Below are positions 23,439-34,918 of a DNA stretch of 64,000 bases, piece by piece (within the stretch, counting starts at the first letter, position 1; the number at the start of each line of letters is the position of its first letter). The stretch comes from Phialocephala subalpina (taxonomy: Eukaryota > Ascomycota > Leotiomycetes > Helotiales > Mollisiaceae). The notes under the pieces are model-generated. The model was not told the origin of the DNA. It saw only the letters and a program-made list of their open reading frames with translations, and searched no databases. Position numbers and translations under genes: made by a program. The DNA is taken from the NCBI GenBank assembly GCA_900073065.1, contig FJOG01000011.1:1318882-1382881 (forward strand), given 5' to 3'.

Positions 23439-25005
23439 TGGGAGGATGTAGCCCGGCTGATCTGGTCCGAGAGACGGAGGTGCTGCTTGGATGATTAGTA
23501 AGGTTGCGAGGGCCTGGGAATGAGGCTCTGCTGTTAGGCTGTGTATTTTGTGTCTTGTGTTGACGTCGAGTGACTGGGATTGAGTTGATTTGGCTTGTAC
23601 TTGGATGGAGTTCGAGGAAATGAGTCGCCGTTTGAATATGTGCTTCAAACATTTATCTTTCTTCAAAGCTGGTAGTGTTGCCTTGAGGTTTGAGGAGTGT
23701 TGATATGGTGGTGTATTAAAACGTTGTGTGCGAGTTAAGTCTTGGAAAAGAAATGTAAGAAAATCCCAGGTCTCAGCGCCTCCCTTCAATCATATCCGCG
23801 AACTTCAATGGTATCGAATGGGAGCCAGTTCGCTTGCACATTAATTATTTCAAGGAATACGACGTCGAGAAACTTGATGCTCTACACCTCATTTGGACGT
23901 ATTTTCCCCGCCAAAGGCCACAGTTGTGAGAGGGTACGCGGATAGTAGAACGTAAGAAAGACTATTGCAGACATGATTGGAAAAAGCAAGTATAAGTTGA
24001 GCAATGATAAATTGAAGCGTGTCTGACCTAACGGCACACTCGACCCCACATCTCCTGCATCTAATATTGAAATGGGATGGTTTTCCGAATCAATGCAGCG
24101 GGTACATCTCGGAAGCTCTCTCCGTACGCTGCAGAAAAAAGGCTGAAGCTCGAACGGAATTCGATTAAATGAGTAGTCAAAAGTGATCAATCATCCCGGA
24201 ACGCCTCTCCGTATCCATCGGTCGATCGACAAGAATCGAAACGTTGAATCTCACGATTCCATCATCCACAAAGCCACAACATGCAGCCATGCCATAATTC
24301 GACAATCTCATGTAGCACAGATGTGGCTGAAGCAAAATCAAAAAATCTTTCAAACATTAGTAACGAAACAGAAACACCAACACAAGGGGGAATCTGTGTA
24401 AGAATCATTCTTTGGGACGACGCCGAAAGATGCTTTTGGATGAAGAAAGCCACATGAGGATAGAAATGACAAGTCATGAGCAGATGAAGCCGGTAAAAAC
24501 AAGGATCTAGGCCCTCGTGTAAAATTCCTGCACACCATCGCGATCGGATCGAAACCTGATGACAGTAACAAAGACCGGACTTGGTCCTGGACATCCCGCC
24601 GTCGTAGCCGAAATCCTCCATAGGCTCATCATCAGCCATATTACCCGCTTGTAGTCTAGCTGGTGTTTGGGATTGTGGATGTGGAAAAGGACTGGTGGAA
24701 TGGCACATGCTCGAGATTTGAACGCTGGGTGAGATGCAAGGCTGCCAACGCGTGTATTTCGTCCTTCAAATCTGCCTGTACCTAGGACTATTGGTATATG
24801 TGTTATGATTTGCCATTTGCCATTTGCCGTTTGCTGTCGATATTATGTGTTCGAGGTCTTGTAGGAAATCCCATCTCGTTGAGACGTTTCTGTGTCCCTG
24901 TCATCTGGCAGGTATATTCCAGTAGGAATATCCTAGGGCCATTCTTGCCTGTACGCCTCGATGCTGCGTGTTGAGAGCTTCATCGTGACTTGCTCGGGTA
25001 TCTTA

Positions 25006-25893
25006 TCAAGCGTCTCTGTGGATGGCGTCTCTGACGGGATCATAGTAGCTTCCTGCTGTTTGAGTATCTGCTGCAGGAGGAGTGTAACTGGTGCCGTATT
25101 GCTGAGAAGATTTGGCGTTGTAGGATGAGCTTGCTTTGAGGTGATGTTAGTGTGTATTACAGAGTGCAGTGAAGGTATGGTATAGTGCTATATTTGTATA
25201 GGGAGGTCATCGCTCGCTTCGGCCTCGTCACGGAAGGAAGTAAAGGTTCGGGAGCGAGATTCGGGCAACTAACGACATGAACTGTACGAGATAACACACC
25301 TGCAGTCATCGATTCTTCTTCCTGATAGTAGTCGTCTTGAGTAGTGTGCTGAGTAGCTGCGTCCTCGCTATTCCGATGACCTCTGGACTTGTGATGCCTG
25401 CCCGACTTAGACTCGCCGTGGTGTTTCCTCTCCTCGCCGCCCTTGGCATGAGTCCTGTTCCGCCCATCACGGTAACGAAACTTGTGATAGAGAAACCAGC
25501 GAGCAATCCAGTTGGGACAACCGTCACTTTCTCCTGCAAGTCGCCAATAGTAGTCAGTATACTGGTCCCCGCCATTGGCTATGGCCTTCATGGCCTCGTC
25601 TTTGGACTTTTCTTGGATATCACTCCAATCGTATGGCGGCTTTCGCTTGCAGTTGGCTTTCAGATGGCTCTTGTCGGACGTTAGCCAGATGTAGACTCGA
25701 TCCGTCTCTTTCTAGAAGGCGGCAAATATCAGTAAGCGCGTTCCTTGAACTAATTTAAACTTGAAGTGTGGGCCACACCGCAAGGGGGGATGGAAGGATT
25801 TAGGGAAAGAGCACACTAACTTACCGCCATCAGGGTATAGGTTTCCGAGGGCAGGTTCAGGTGCTTGAGTAGCTCATCCTTAGTGGAGCTCAT
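25006..25893 (-). CDS. Hypothetical protein, 202 aa, three exons
   Basis: Exons 25825-25893, 25300-25711 and 25006-25133 join over two GT-AG introns (25712-25824 and 25134-25299) and stay in frame for 202 aa. Another in-frame ATG at 25917 would add eight residues. The middle exon looks folded: KETDRVYIWLTSDKSHLKANC, then PPYDWSDIQEKSKDEAM, then WRLAGESDGCPNWIARWFLYHKF. It then turns into a His/Lys/Ser-rich region (EERKHHGESKSGRHHKSRGH). The last exon is Tyr/Gln/Ser-rich (SSYNAKSSQQYGTSY). I recognise no family. The basic His-rich stretch could bind nucleic acid or metal, but this is a guess from composition. Confidence 0.55.
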
Positions 25894-28368
25894 CGCCAAT
25901 GTAGCTAGATTCGTCATGCTGTTGAACAGAAGAGGAGCTTACAGCTTCTCAACGCAAGCCGTTGGCGATGAAAGTGGACAGGATGCGTGGGAGAGGAGAT
26001 TCCATGATGGTGAATCCGACCAAGGTGAAAGGTGGGCCTTATTAGTCGATCCCGATTTCGAAGGCATGGCGATTATTTTCAAGAGAATCGACATCAAGGA
26101 CGACCAGGGTATTGATGTGTCGCTGCCCTATCCCTTCATGCAATTCGAGAATGCGTCCTTACGAATGTGGCGTGATAAACCAGTTTGGAGAGCTTAAAGA
26201 TGCACCTCTCTGCAGAAGAACTGAGCTTCGTGGTCATTGGGAATAGCTCTACGTATATGAGCAAGGATCTGCCACTGGCGTCAAACCTTGAGCCGGAGAA
26301 AGAAAATCGAGGTAAATAGTGGCTTGAAAGGCGTATTGCAACTATGAATCGTTGGCATCCTGCTGACGAAACCTGGTACAAAACCTAACAAATCAAGCCA
26401 CAAAGCAGGTTCAACTCCGAAGGACTCGGTGTCCAATCAGAATGAATGGAGTTGCTCAAGCTGAGGTTTGATTTCCTTCGGCACCTGTATGAGTCTGGTC
26501 AGTGTTGATTCCACAGATGGATGTAGGCATTGTGGTGAGCTGTCAAAACTCCATTCGGGGCTTGAGAGATAGGCCCAAAGAACGTTCTGTCTGTAGCACA
26601 GAGGACCCTGCATAAAAGAAGGCAGTGCGGGTTGGTGCGGGTGTGCAACATCTCCAATAGCTAGGGCATCAGCCGCGGTGCCGGCTCTATCCGTGGAACA
26701 GTGAGGGGCATTTGACTTATGCTGACTCGTTGAAGGTCGACGCAACCAAAAGCGGCAAGTATAGAGCAAAGGGTTCGAAAGCTGCGTGATGCATGGTACA
26801 AGGAGCAGGAGAGGACGGGGTCGCCGGTAGGAGTCCAGCAAGAACCATGTGCAGAAAAGTTGATATCAGCAAATGAAATTTCCTCCCATCCGAATCGTCC
26901 TGAGTGACACACTACTTCAGCCTTTCAACGTGGGAGTACGGAGACGACAGTGTGTGGATGAGAAAGACCCCACATTGTCAATGGTTGCCCACGAGCTGTC
27001 CTGCCCATGCCATGGCTTGGGTGATAAGACGCATCAATTATCATACTGCGGAGATAAATCCGTCTCCGATATGTTGGGAGCGGTATTGAAAATGGGATTT
27101 GTCCGAGAATGCGGGAGGAGGAGGGTTGGATTTGAGGCCGGGCGGCGACAGTACGGCAGAGCGGAGGAAAGCCCGGATTGTTCTTCGAATCCGGTCCCCT
27201 GAGCCGGCAAGAAGCATGTACGGCAGCATGGACTTTGACGAATCGATGGGATTTGGATGTCAGCCTCCTCGGGATTCCCTTCGCGTTGCTGGCCTGTTGT
27301 CTTGTCTTGAAAGGAACCTTTCTTCTCAACCGCCTCTTCTCGTGCGAAGGACGCGAGACGACGATACATAGGAAGGGCAGGCGTGGCGCTGTGGTGGCAC
27401 CGAGACATTGCTCGGTGTGTGGACCCGAAGTCAGGACAGTTGTACAATGCATGCTAGATGAGTGGATGGACCGTGGCGAGATCTCATGCTGTGTTCCTCA
27501 CTACTGTAAGGTGCTAGGGTGAGAGGTAAGCAGATATACTAGTGGCAGGGGGAGAGCCACTTACAGGACCTGTACCAGTACCATCGGAACATATGCATCT
27601 TGTTAGATAAGATTGGCGGCCATGGAGCAGCAGCAGGAGAGGAACGATTTGTGATGCAGGCGCCAGGGCCCAGGGCGGGCCTGCTGTCCAAGTGCAGATC
27701 AGCTAATGAGTGGTCAACGTTAACGTGAACGTTTTCAGTAAGTCAATTCAGGAGAGTCGTTACCCTGTACGTACCCTTACTTTTTCGAAGTACAATAAGG
27801 AGCGCCCATCCGCCGCATCTTTTTCTGTTTTCTAAGACACCAGGATGACAGTCGAGTTGACAGCTCTTGGTGGTGGTTTTGGCAGCCAATCAGAACAGCC
27901 GTCGTTGTTGTACCCCCAATCCAGCCCCGCGGAGTGGAGCGATGATGGCGAGACTCCACACTCCACTCCACTCCACTCGACTCAACTCAACTGAGAGCTC
28001 ACAACTTGCTTCTTCCACGAACATCGCGATAGCATCTGATAGCATTTCCACCAGCTTTTCTCTTCAAACCCAGCCAACCCCTCCTTCTCACGCATCTCGA
28101 CTACACGAACAAGCAAATATGGCCCACTGAAACCCACATTCGCGACGACGACGACTCGACCGAAGTTCAACCTGCGAGCGTGGGGCAGGTAACAGGTACA
28201 CCAGCAAATTCTGCATCGCACGCGCTCTCCAGACGTTGCAGGACCCTCGCAGATCCAGACAACACCACTGCATCAGAGATTGCCCACTGGGGAATGTCCA
28301 TACTCGCAAGAGTCCCTTTGTCGATATATAGACAGCCCACTTGAGTACGGCGGCCAGCGCTGCACAAC
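25894..28368. other. Long region without a supported gene
   Basis: About 2.5 kb with only short, domain-free frames (for example 25918-26197 plus, 26925-27452 minus). A CTCCA/CTCAA-type pentamer run lies near 27960-27992. AGATAAG near 27605 and ATCTGATAG near 28036 resemble GATA-factor sites upstream of the siderophore gene; they are single, unproven matches. Confidence 0.45.
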
Positions 28369-30078
28369 ATGGCCTCGACCCAGAATGTCGTCCACCTTCC
28401 TAATGGGCAGCATCTGACTGTTCTGCCCGTATTCGGCGGCTTTTTCTTCAAATCCAACGACCTGAACATCCACCACAACGTCTTCCCGGCTGGTTGGACG
28501 GTGATTCTGCAGACGGAAGACTATGCCGACCAGCACATGCGCGACCCAGAAACACAAGAGGAACTCAGCGGCATGCAGAAGGAGAAGAAACGCCATATAC
28601 ACCCTTTCAAGCAGCCCACCCTCAATAACGATAACCTCTTCATCTCTTCGATCTCGAATCCTTCCAGCAACGACTTCAAAAGCCCTTCAAGCCCGACGCG
28701 GCAGATAGCAATGATGCTGTGGGCATCTTTGTACTGGTACTTCCATCAGCAAGAGCCATCGCCATACCTCACCACCGATGCCTCGAAGAACACACTCAAC
28801 GAAGGAAAGCCAAGAGGAGAATGGCGCATAAACATCAAACGCGAGGGCGTATTTCGAGGTCGGAACTTGATACAAAAGCTGGAAAGGATGGGCCTGATAT
28901 GCTCAGACGACTCAAGTGTAGGCATCAGCCCTGAAGAGAACACCCCAGAAGGATGGTCGGAGATGTTCACCACTAGGAGAACTTACTGGCAACTTTCTGC
29001 CAAGTTATTCCTCTTCACTTTGACTCCTGCTGCAGGTGGTTCCACCTTCCCGGGGTCCCCATACAACAGCAGACCGAATTCACCTGTTCGTGGCGAGAAC
29101 AGAAACCATTCCCCGAATCACAGAGATTCTTCGGAGTCTATTGTTGCACCACCAACGAGCCCCGGTCTATGGAACTCCACGACGCCGGGGCCGTTCTCAT
29201 CTGGGAGTCACCTGCCAACATATTTTCCTCCGCCACCCTTACCATATACAATTTCTTCTGGAATTCGCCATCCAATGCGCCCCAAACCTCCTCGCCAAGG
29301 AGAGATATTCTACACTCGCTTTATTCCTAGCGTAGGGCAGTATCTTGCATTTCGAACAGCTTCCCTCTCCCCTCGACCGGTTGCGTACAATGGCCCGACT
29401 ACTTCTCTGAATCCGTTCAAACATCAACAGACTTCATCGCTCTCCTCTGTGCCAGCACGTTTCTCGGTTGCTTCAGTTGCAGACGTCACGCCTCCCTCTC
29501 CTGCCGTGGAAATGCAAGATACCATATTAATGACCGACCTGCAGCTCTTGAACAAGTGGATGAATGATCCACGCGTGTCGAAGTTCTGGGGTTGCTCGGG
29601 CCCTCAAAGTACGCAAGAATCCTTCCTCGGCACTAATCTCAAGTCCAAGAACTCCTTTCCAGCAATTGGTCTCTGGGATGGAAAACCATTTGGATATTTT
29701 GAAATATATTGGGTAAAGGAGGACATTCTAGGCAAGCATTTGGGAGACCGAGCTGGCGACTACGATCGAGGCGTCCACGTATTGGTGGGCGAGAACGATT
29801 TCAGAGGGAAACAGAGAGTCAAGGCTTGGATTAGTTCCTTGGCTCATTGGGCCTTCATGCAAGACTACAGGACAAATGCCGTTGTTCTGGAGCCAAGGAT
29901 CGATAACGAGAGGTATGACTTGAGGATGCCGTCCCACATTTTCCCACTGACACTTTTCAGATTTATCTCGCATCTCAATGAGGCTGGCTTCCTCAAGGAA
30001 GGGGAAGTTACTTTTCCACACAAGCAAAGTGCGTTTGTGAAGTTACGGAGGGAGAACTTCGAGGCACCTCTTTTATGA
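28369..30078 (+). CDS. Siderophore N5-hydroxyornithine acyltransferase, SidF/SidL type
   Basis: Predicted to acylate N5-hydroxyornithine in hydroxamate siderophore synthesis. A single exon gives 569 aa. Residues 1-60 form the usual N-terminal domain start (VVHLPNGQHLTVLPVFGG). The central 220 residues are Ser/Pro-rich and probably disordered. The GNAT (IucB/AlcB-like) domain runs from about residue 385: LLNKWMNDPRVSKFWG, then PFGYFEIYWVKED, then HVLVGENDFRG (about residue 469), AHWAFMQDYRT, VVLEPRIDN (about 505), and FPHKQSAFVKLRREN at the end. The C-terminus EAPLL is not a PTS1 peroxisome signal, which leans toward a SidL-like (ferricrocin, cytosolic) role over peroxisomal SidF. No NRPS or ornithine monooxygenase lies nearby in the window, so it stands alone here. 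Confidence 0.82.
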   Translation: MASTQNVVHLPNGQHLTVLPVFGGFFFKSNDLNIHHNVFPAGWTVILQTEDYADQHMRDPETQEELSGMQKEKKRHIHPFKQPTLNNDNLFISSISNPSSNDFKSPSSPTRQIAMMLWASLYWYFHQQEPSPYLTTDASKNTLNEGKPRGEWRINIKREGVFRGRNLIQKLERMGLICSDDSSVGISPEENTPEGWSEMFTTRRTYWQLSAKLFLFTLTPAAGGSTFPGSPYNSRPNSPVRGENRNHSPNHRDSSESIVAPPTSPGLWNSTTPGPFSSGSHLPTYFPPPPLPYTISSGIRHPMRPKPPRQGEIFYTRFIPSVGQYLAFRTASLSPRPVAYNGPTTSLNPFKHQQTSSLSSVPARFSVASVADVTPPSPAVEMQDTILMTDLQLLNKWMNDPRVSKFWGCSGPQSTQESFLGTNLKSKNSFPAIGLWDGKPFGYFEIYWVKEDILGKHLGDRAGDYDRGVHVLVGENDFRGKQRVKAWISSLAHWAFMQDYRTNAVVLEPRIDNERYDLRMPSHIFPLTLFRFISHLNEAGFLKEGEVTFPHKQSAFVKLRRENFEAPLL

Positions 30079-30770
30079 TCTCTATGAACTTCATGCCTGA
30101 AAAGGAAAGTAATTCCCCGTAAAGATACCATTCCACTTGATACAGTATCTTCGTATTCCCGATGACTCAAAGAGTTCAAATGACAGAACATTTCATCATT
30201 CTTCTGGTGGGGCAGCAAGAAGTTGGTAGCCTTGTACCAAGCTGCCAGTGATATTACGAAACATCCAACAAAGCCCGATACAACCCGTGCCATGAGGCTG
30301 ATGAATTTCCAGTATATATTGGAAGAGTATGGGCACTGCTTGACGCCACAGTACCACTATTGACAAACAATGTTGGCTTGGTGTCATGGTGAGACGAAGC
30401 CAGTCTGCACAAGGTGCAGCTGAAAGACCAATATCACTCAGGCTTTGGACAGACATTCACCTCCCAAAACGATAGGGATGATTCGCTCAAGCCATACTAC
30501 TACTATCTGCAACGACACCCGAGCCGTGAGGAAGGCACGCGTTGTTTATCAGTTAGCCTTTATACGCTAGCAATCAAGTGATCCAATTTTCGCTTCGAGC
30601 AGTCGGGCACTATAAAATCTCCTTCCCAGTTCGTCCTTCAACTCTCTTCCATCCACCTCCAACTCCAAATTCTTTACCTCCCCCTCTTCTCGATTCTCGA
30701 GAACTTCCCAATCCTCCTCCTTCTTTTCAAGCACAGCACAAACTCCAAGAGAATCACACTCACAAGCAAG
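30079..30770. other. Intergenic and promoter region
   Basis: The 3' flank of the acyltransferase and the promoter of the lipoxygenase remnant. A TATAAAA box lies at 30611-30617, followed by a C/T-rich leader typical of strongly expressed fungal genes, ending at ATG 30771. Confidence 0.55.
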
Positions 30771-32958
30771 ATGCTCTCAATCAACTTCACCGCAGTGCTT
30801 CTGGCACTGATGGTGGTTGTCAAGGCTCTTGCTTTCCCTCACGAGGTGCGCCGGTCTTCCAGTTTGGCTACTCTCCCTCAGCACGCTATCAATCCTGCTA
30901 CTCGTGCTCAAGCCGTTGCTCTCAAGCGACAAGACTGGGTTTATGGTAAGTTCGCGTCCTCCTCCCTTCTTCTTCCCGCCTATAGTCTGCAGGTGTATTC
31001 ACTCCCAGATTCGGACTCGCAGCTCTTATCCTTGAAATACCACGTTTTGGCTTGCTAACTTGAGTATAGGTCCTCCTTTCCTCGGCGGCCCTGCTTTCCC
31101 AACTGGCCCCTTGGCTGGCGCACGTATCCAATCCAATGTGGGCCGATTCTCCGTTGAGGTTTACGCCAACAACAGCCAAAATGCTGATCTCCTGCTCGTT
31201 AAGCAAGCTGTTGGCGTGGTACGTCTCCACCCCCTTTCAACTTCGTATCGTATACTAATTCAATGTCTCGCAGAACGGAGGTCTTCGTAGCCTTGCCGAT
31301 TATGCCAACGCTCTCTACATTAACGAATGGAAGAACTCTATATTCCCGGTGGAGATGCCCCTGGCATTCTCACCAACTACACCGAAGATCTCCTGTTCTC
31401 CATGGAGCGTCTCTCCTTGAACCCTTATTCAGTTCGTCGCGTCGACTCTAACGAAACTCTTCCCTTCCTCGTCGACGACGTTACCTCGATTGCAATCTCA
31501 GGTCTCACTCTGCAGGGTTTGCAGTCGAGTGGCCGTCTCTTTATGGTTGATTACAGCTATTAGGCTAAGTACCTAAAGACACTAAGCCGCTATGGTTGAG
31601 CTTGCACCGCATGCTTCTATATCAGCCCTTCGTCTGGAAACTTCCTGCCTCTGGCTATCAAGACAAACACTGATGTTAACCTGGTCTACACTTCACTGGA
31701 CACTGCAAATGATTGGCTCTTTGCCAAGATCTTGTTCAATGTCAATGATCTCTTCCATGCACAGATGTTCCATCTCGTCGCCAGCCACGACATCGGCGAG
31801 ATTGTCCACCAGGCTGCCATGAGAACTTTGAGTGATCAGCATCCTATCGTGATCCTCTTGGAGAGACGTACGTATATCCTCTCCACTTTCTCCGAGCAAT
31901 TAGCTGGCTTCTGGATCTTCAGTCACTAACATGGCCTACTCTATTCGTCCGTAAGCCTCTCGTCGTCGCAGATTCATCCACTTCCTTGGGCAAATGCTGG
32001 CCTTTCCTCAACGTCGGAGCACAAGTTCTCTTCAACCCGGGCGGTCTCTTCGGTCAAGGCTTCCACAGCAACAGCACAGGCGCGGTCCAGTTCATCAACG
32101 ACCAATACCCAACTCATGGTGCTTTCCAAGGCGGCTTCCTCGAGAATGACCTCGCTGCTCGCGGACTGATCAACAGTACGTTCGGACCAGCATTGAATAA
32201 CTTCCCTTTCTACGACGATGCCAAAGCTCTCAAGTCTATCATCAAGAGCTTGTGAGTAATGTTCTTCCACCTCTTGCCCATCCATACCGCTGGACATGTG
32301 CCACTCTTCTCTGGTGCTCTTGGCTAACCCATCACAGCATGCAAACTTTCGTCAACACTTACTACGCCTCTAACGCCGACATGTTGGCAGACGCAGAACT
32401 CCAAGCCTGGATCGCTGAAGCTAGTGGCCCATCCTAAGTTATTGATTTCCCCTGCCTTCCCTCAACCAGCCACAACCAGTGCAGAAAGCCAGACCTCGTC
32501 AACATCTTGACACACTTTGCGTGTCTGACCGGCGTCATGTACATTCCCCTCCCCGTCTATGACTCCCACATACTGACCTCAAGCAGCCACCACACTTTTA
32601 ACACAGGCAATCCCGTCGCCTCCCTCGGCACACTCCCCTTCCACCCCATGGCCCTCTACGCCCCCCTCCCAACGACAAAGAACCTCACCTCCCTCCTTCC
32701 ATTCCTCCCACCCGTCCCCGAAGCCCTCAATTCGTGTCGCAGAAAAGCTTTTTGGCATACGCCTACTCTGATCCTACTTTCTTGGCGAACTTTGGAAATG
32801 GGAATGCGATTTCGAGCGCCGCAGAGACCTATATATTGAAGATGTTGGGTATTAGCCAGGGTGTTAGGGCTAGGAAGTTTGGGAAGTATGGGTTGAGTTT
32901 GGGGATGCCTCTTGTTTGGCACTCTCGTGAGTCTGAAACACCTGCAGGTGATGAGTAG
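30771..32958 (+). pseudogene. Disrupted secreted lipoxygenase (Mn-LOX family)
   Basis: The start codes a clear signal peptide (MLSINFTAVLLALMVVVKALA). After introns near 30946-31069 and 31219-31274 the sequence follows fungal secreted lipoxygenases: LLFSMERLSLNPYSVRR, NDLFHAQMFHLVASHDIGE (metal-ligand helix), an FNPGG region, HHTFNTG (second ligand helix, His and Asn spaced by four) and RKFGKYGLSLGMPLVW near the C-terminus. The usual terminal Val/Ile metal ligand is not seen. The frame is broken: a shift near 31330-31350, TAG 31561-31563, TGA at about 31597, a shift near 31950, TAA at about 32436, and a shift near 32732. Each stop is one C-to-T change from a sense codon. A TATAAAA box remains upstream. 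Such enzymes oxidise C18 fatty acids outside the cell; this copy cannot make a full protein. Confidence 0.88.
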
Positions 32959-34918
32959 TAGTAGTAGTATTGATTTACGACAGGCGGATAATAGCTCAAG
33001 ACTATTACCCTAAGGTCCACGTCGGGAACGAGGTCGTGCTAAGCTAAGGAATTATATATAACGATATTGCTAATGTCCAAAAACCCCAAAGCGGAAAAAC
33101 TCTGCGATCGATATAACCTTAGAAAGCAATTCATGCAAACGCGCTTGGCTAAAGGGGCTATCGATAGAGAACCGCCCCGCCGTTCGGGTTGAACTCTCAG
33201 AGAGTGTGCTACTCATAGAGAGGTATCTAGGACCTTTAGAGCCAAAACCCAGGCAGCTTGACGTGAGTCAAAAGCTTTCTAGACAGAATTGACAATAGTA
33301 TTCTAAACCCTTTCTCTAGAGTAGTAATGGCGGGTATAAAGGCGCAGTACCGACAACTCCTCGCAAAATCCAGCCTCCCCACGGGCTTCCTCTTATTCCT
33401 TTCCTTATAATCCTTCTCTCGTAGACCTAGCATATAGTCACCCCCTCGTATAACGACAGCCCCTCTCGCCTCCTTCAAAACTTGTGTCCCAGCTCTTGCT
33501 TTGTGATGTCTGCCAACCCGGTATATATATCTTCGTAGGTGTAGGTAGTAGAGGCCCAGCTAAGGCAAAGTAGGCGGTCATAAACAAGGCAATATGCCAG
33601 TAGTCGAGTCGATTAGGGTATAGTTCGAGTCGTAGTCGAAGTCGTGGTAGGTAGAGGAAGAGGAGAAGAGGCCACGCTGGCAGACCTGAGATCGAGAGGA
33701 GTTATCGATAAGGGGAAATCTCTTTGCGCCGCTCGAGTCGTGATTCAGTCTTAGCTCTGGGATCTTATTGCAGTCCGAAGACTGCTCAATCCAATCTGCG
33801 AGGCAGATTAAGCTCTCGAGGAGCTACAGGTTCGTAGGGGACACCCGCAGAGTAAAACTCTGCTCCTGACAGGTGCTGAATCGTCGTCCCCCCTTGCAGG
33901 TGATGATGCTGTGCTAATGTGATGAATAGTTGATCCAGGAACCATCCCCTTTTTCTTCGCTGTCTAAGTCATTTCGATGTTTCACCCTCGTTCTCCCCTC
34001 AGCAATAACGAGGTAAATATTGATGATGGTGTATAGCGTTGCTCTTGGGCTTGGATTTTGGGGTTTGGAGTTGACACGTACGGTTTTGCTTCTTGCTCTT
34101 GATTCTTGCTTGGGTTGAGATTTGTTGTCGTCCGTAGTCTAGAGTATAGGATACCGTTGGTGGTGGGCGTGACACAGTAGATGAGATACTTTTGCAGAAG
34201 AATGTAAAACTTTTGCAAATGCTTTCGTTCTCCTTGGTGATTGCTGGGGATTGGTGAGAGTGATGAGTGATTGGGGTTGAGGGGCTGGCAAGTGCCCCCT
34301 AAGGTTACATCGAGCAGCTCGGTCGGAAGTCGGACAGCGTTTGAAACCCCCTCGTCGCTACCACACCACAAATATAAAGGTGGCTCGTTGCTTGAGCGAA
34401 GGAGAACTTTATGGGGTCCTCTAGATCCTCGAGCTGTGAGGCATAGGTGATTGGAATTTTTGTTGTTGAGATGTTGATGGATTTGTGGTCGAACTCGTGC
34501 GTCGGTGAGTGTGGCCGTGTCGCTGGAAATGTGGTTAAAGGTGAGTGTGTTATGCTGGTTGCCGCGCATTTACGAATGGAGTCAATTTTTGAGGAGGCGA
34601 AGCAGGAATAGCAGCACTTGCTGGCTCGGGTATCTCACTCTTTGTCTTCTGGCGAAGTACTCCTGACCTTCATTGTGAGGATTTCAGGATTAGGATTGAC
34701 GGTTTTGTATGAGGCGTTCGTTCTCACAAGGAAGCAATGAGGGACAGTATCACGACGTCAACGTCGAGATTGGAAGTCCAGCTCCATTTGAAGCAAAACC
34801 AAGGACGAGCTGCAGCAAAACAGTCTGAAAGAGCAACGGAGTTTTTTTCAACATTCAATCTAAGGACGAGAACCGAAGCCACATTCCCGTATCAGGCAGC
34901 ACGACCTTGAACTCCTCC
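32959..34918. other. Accessory region with RIP-damaged repeat remnant
   Basis: TA-rich, degraded DNA from about 32,990 to 33,940 includes the damaged ORF given separately. The rest (33,940-34,918) has one long minus-strand frame (33982-34569) that is polar, low-complexity and unlike a protein family; I do not accept it as a gene. Confidence 0.5.
33508..33935 (+). pseudogene. RIP-damaged ORF, possibly a transposon gag-like region
   Basis: From ATG 33508 a single frame reads for about 140 codons with protein-like content (VRVVVEVVVGRGRGEATLADL, then SLCAARVV, then LWDLIAVRRLLNPICEAD). It is interrupted by seven or more stops, mostly TAG plus TAA and a TGA pair near the end. TAG and TAA each differ from a Gln codon by one C-to-T change at a CpA site, which is the RIP signature. 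There are almost no frame changes. The charged N-terminal region resembles gag-like ORFs of fungal retroelements, but no reverse transcriptase or LTR is visible, so the class is uncertain. Confidence 0.6.

Larger units (their letters stand above)
22676..25005. other. Long region without a supported gene
   Basis: This 2.3-kb stretch contains the second 250-bp duplication and an ACTGG microsatellite. One unrecognised minus-strand start at 24639 reads MADDEPMEDFGYDGG and could open a small spliced gene, but I cannot complete it. The other open frames are low-complexity. Confidence 0.45.

Noticed and set aside
25865..26197. 110-codon plus-strand frame
   Set aside because: Overlaps the first exon of the three-exon gene on the other strand and has no domain.
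33982..34569. 195-codon minus-strand frame
   Set aside because: Polar, low-complexity, no domain, no conserved segment, and lies beside RIP-damaged DNA.
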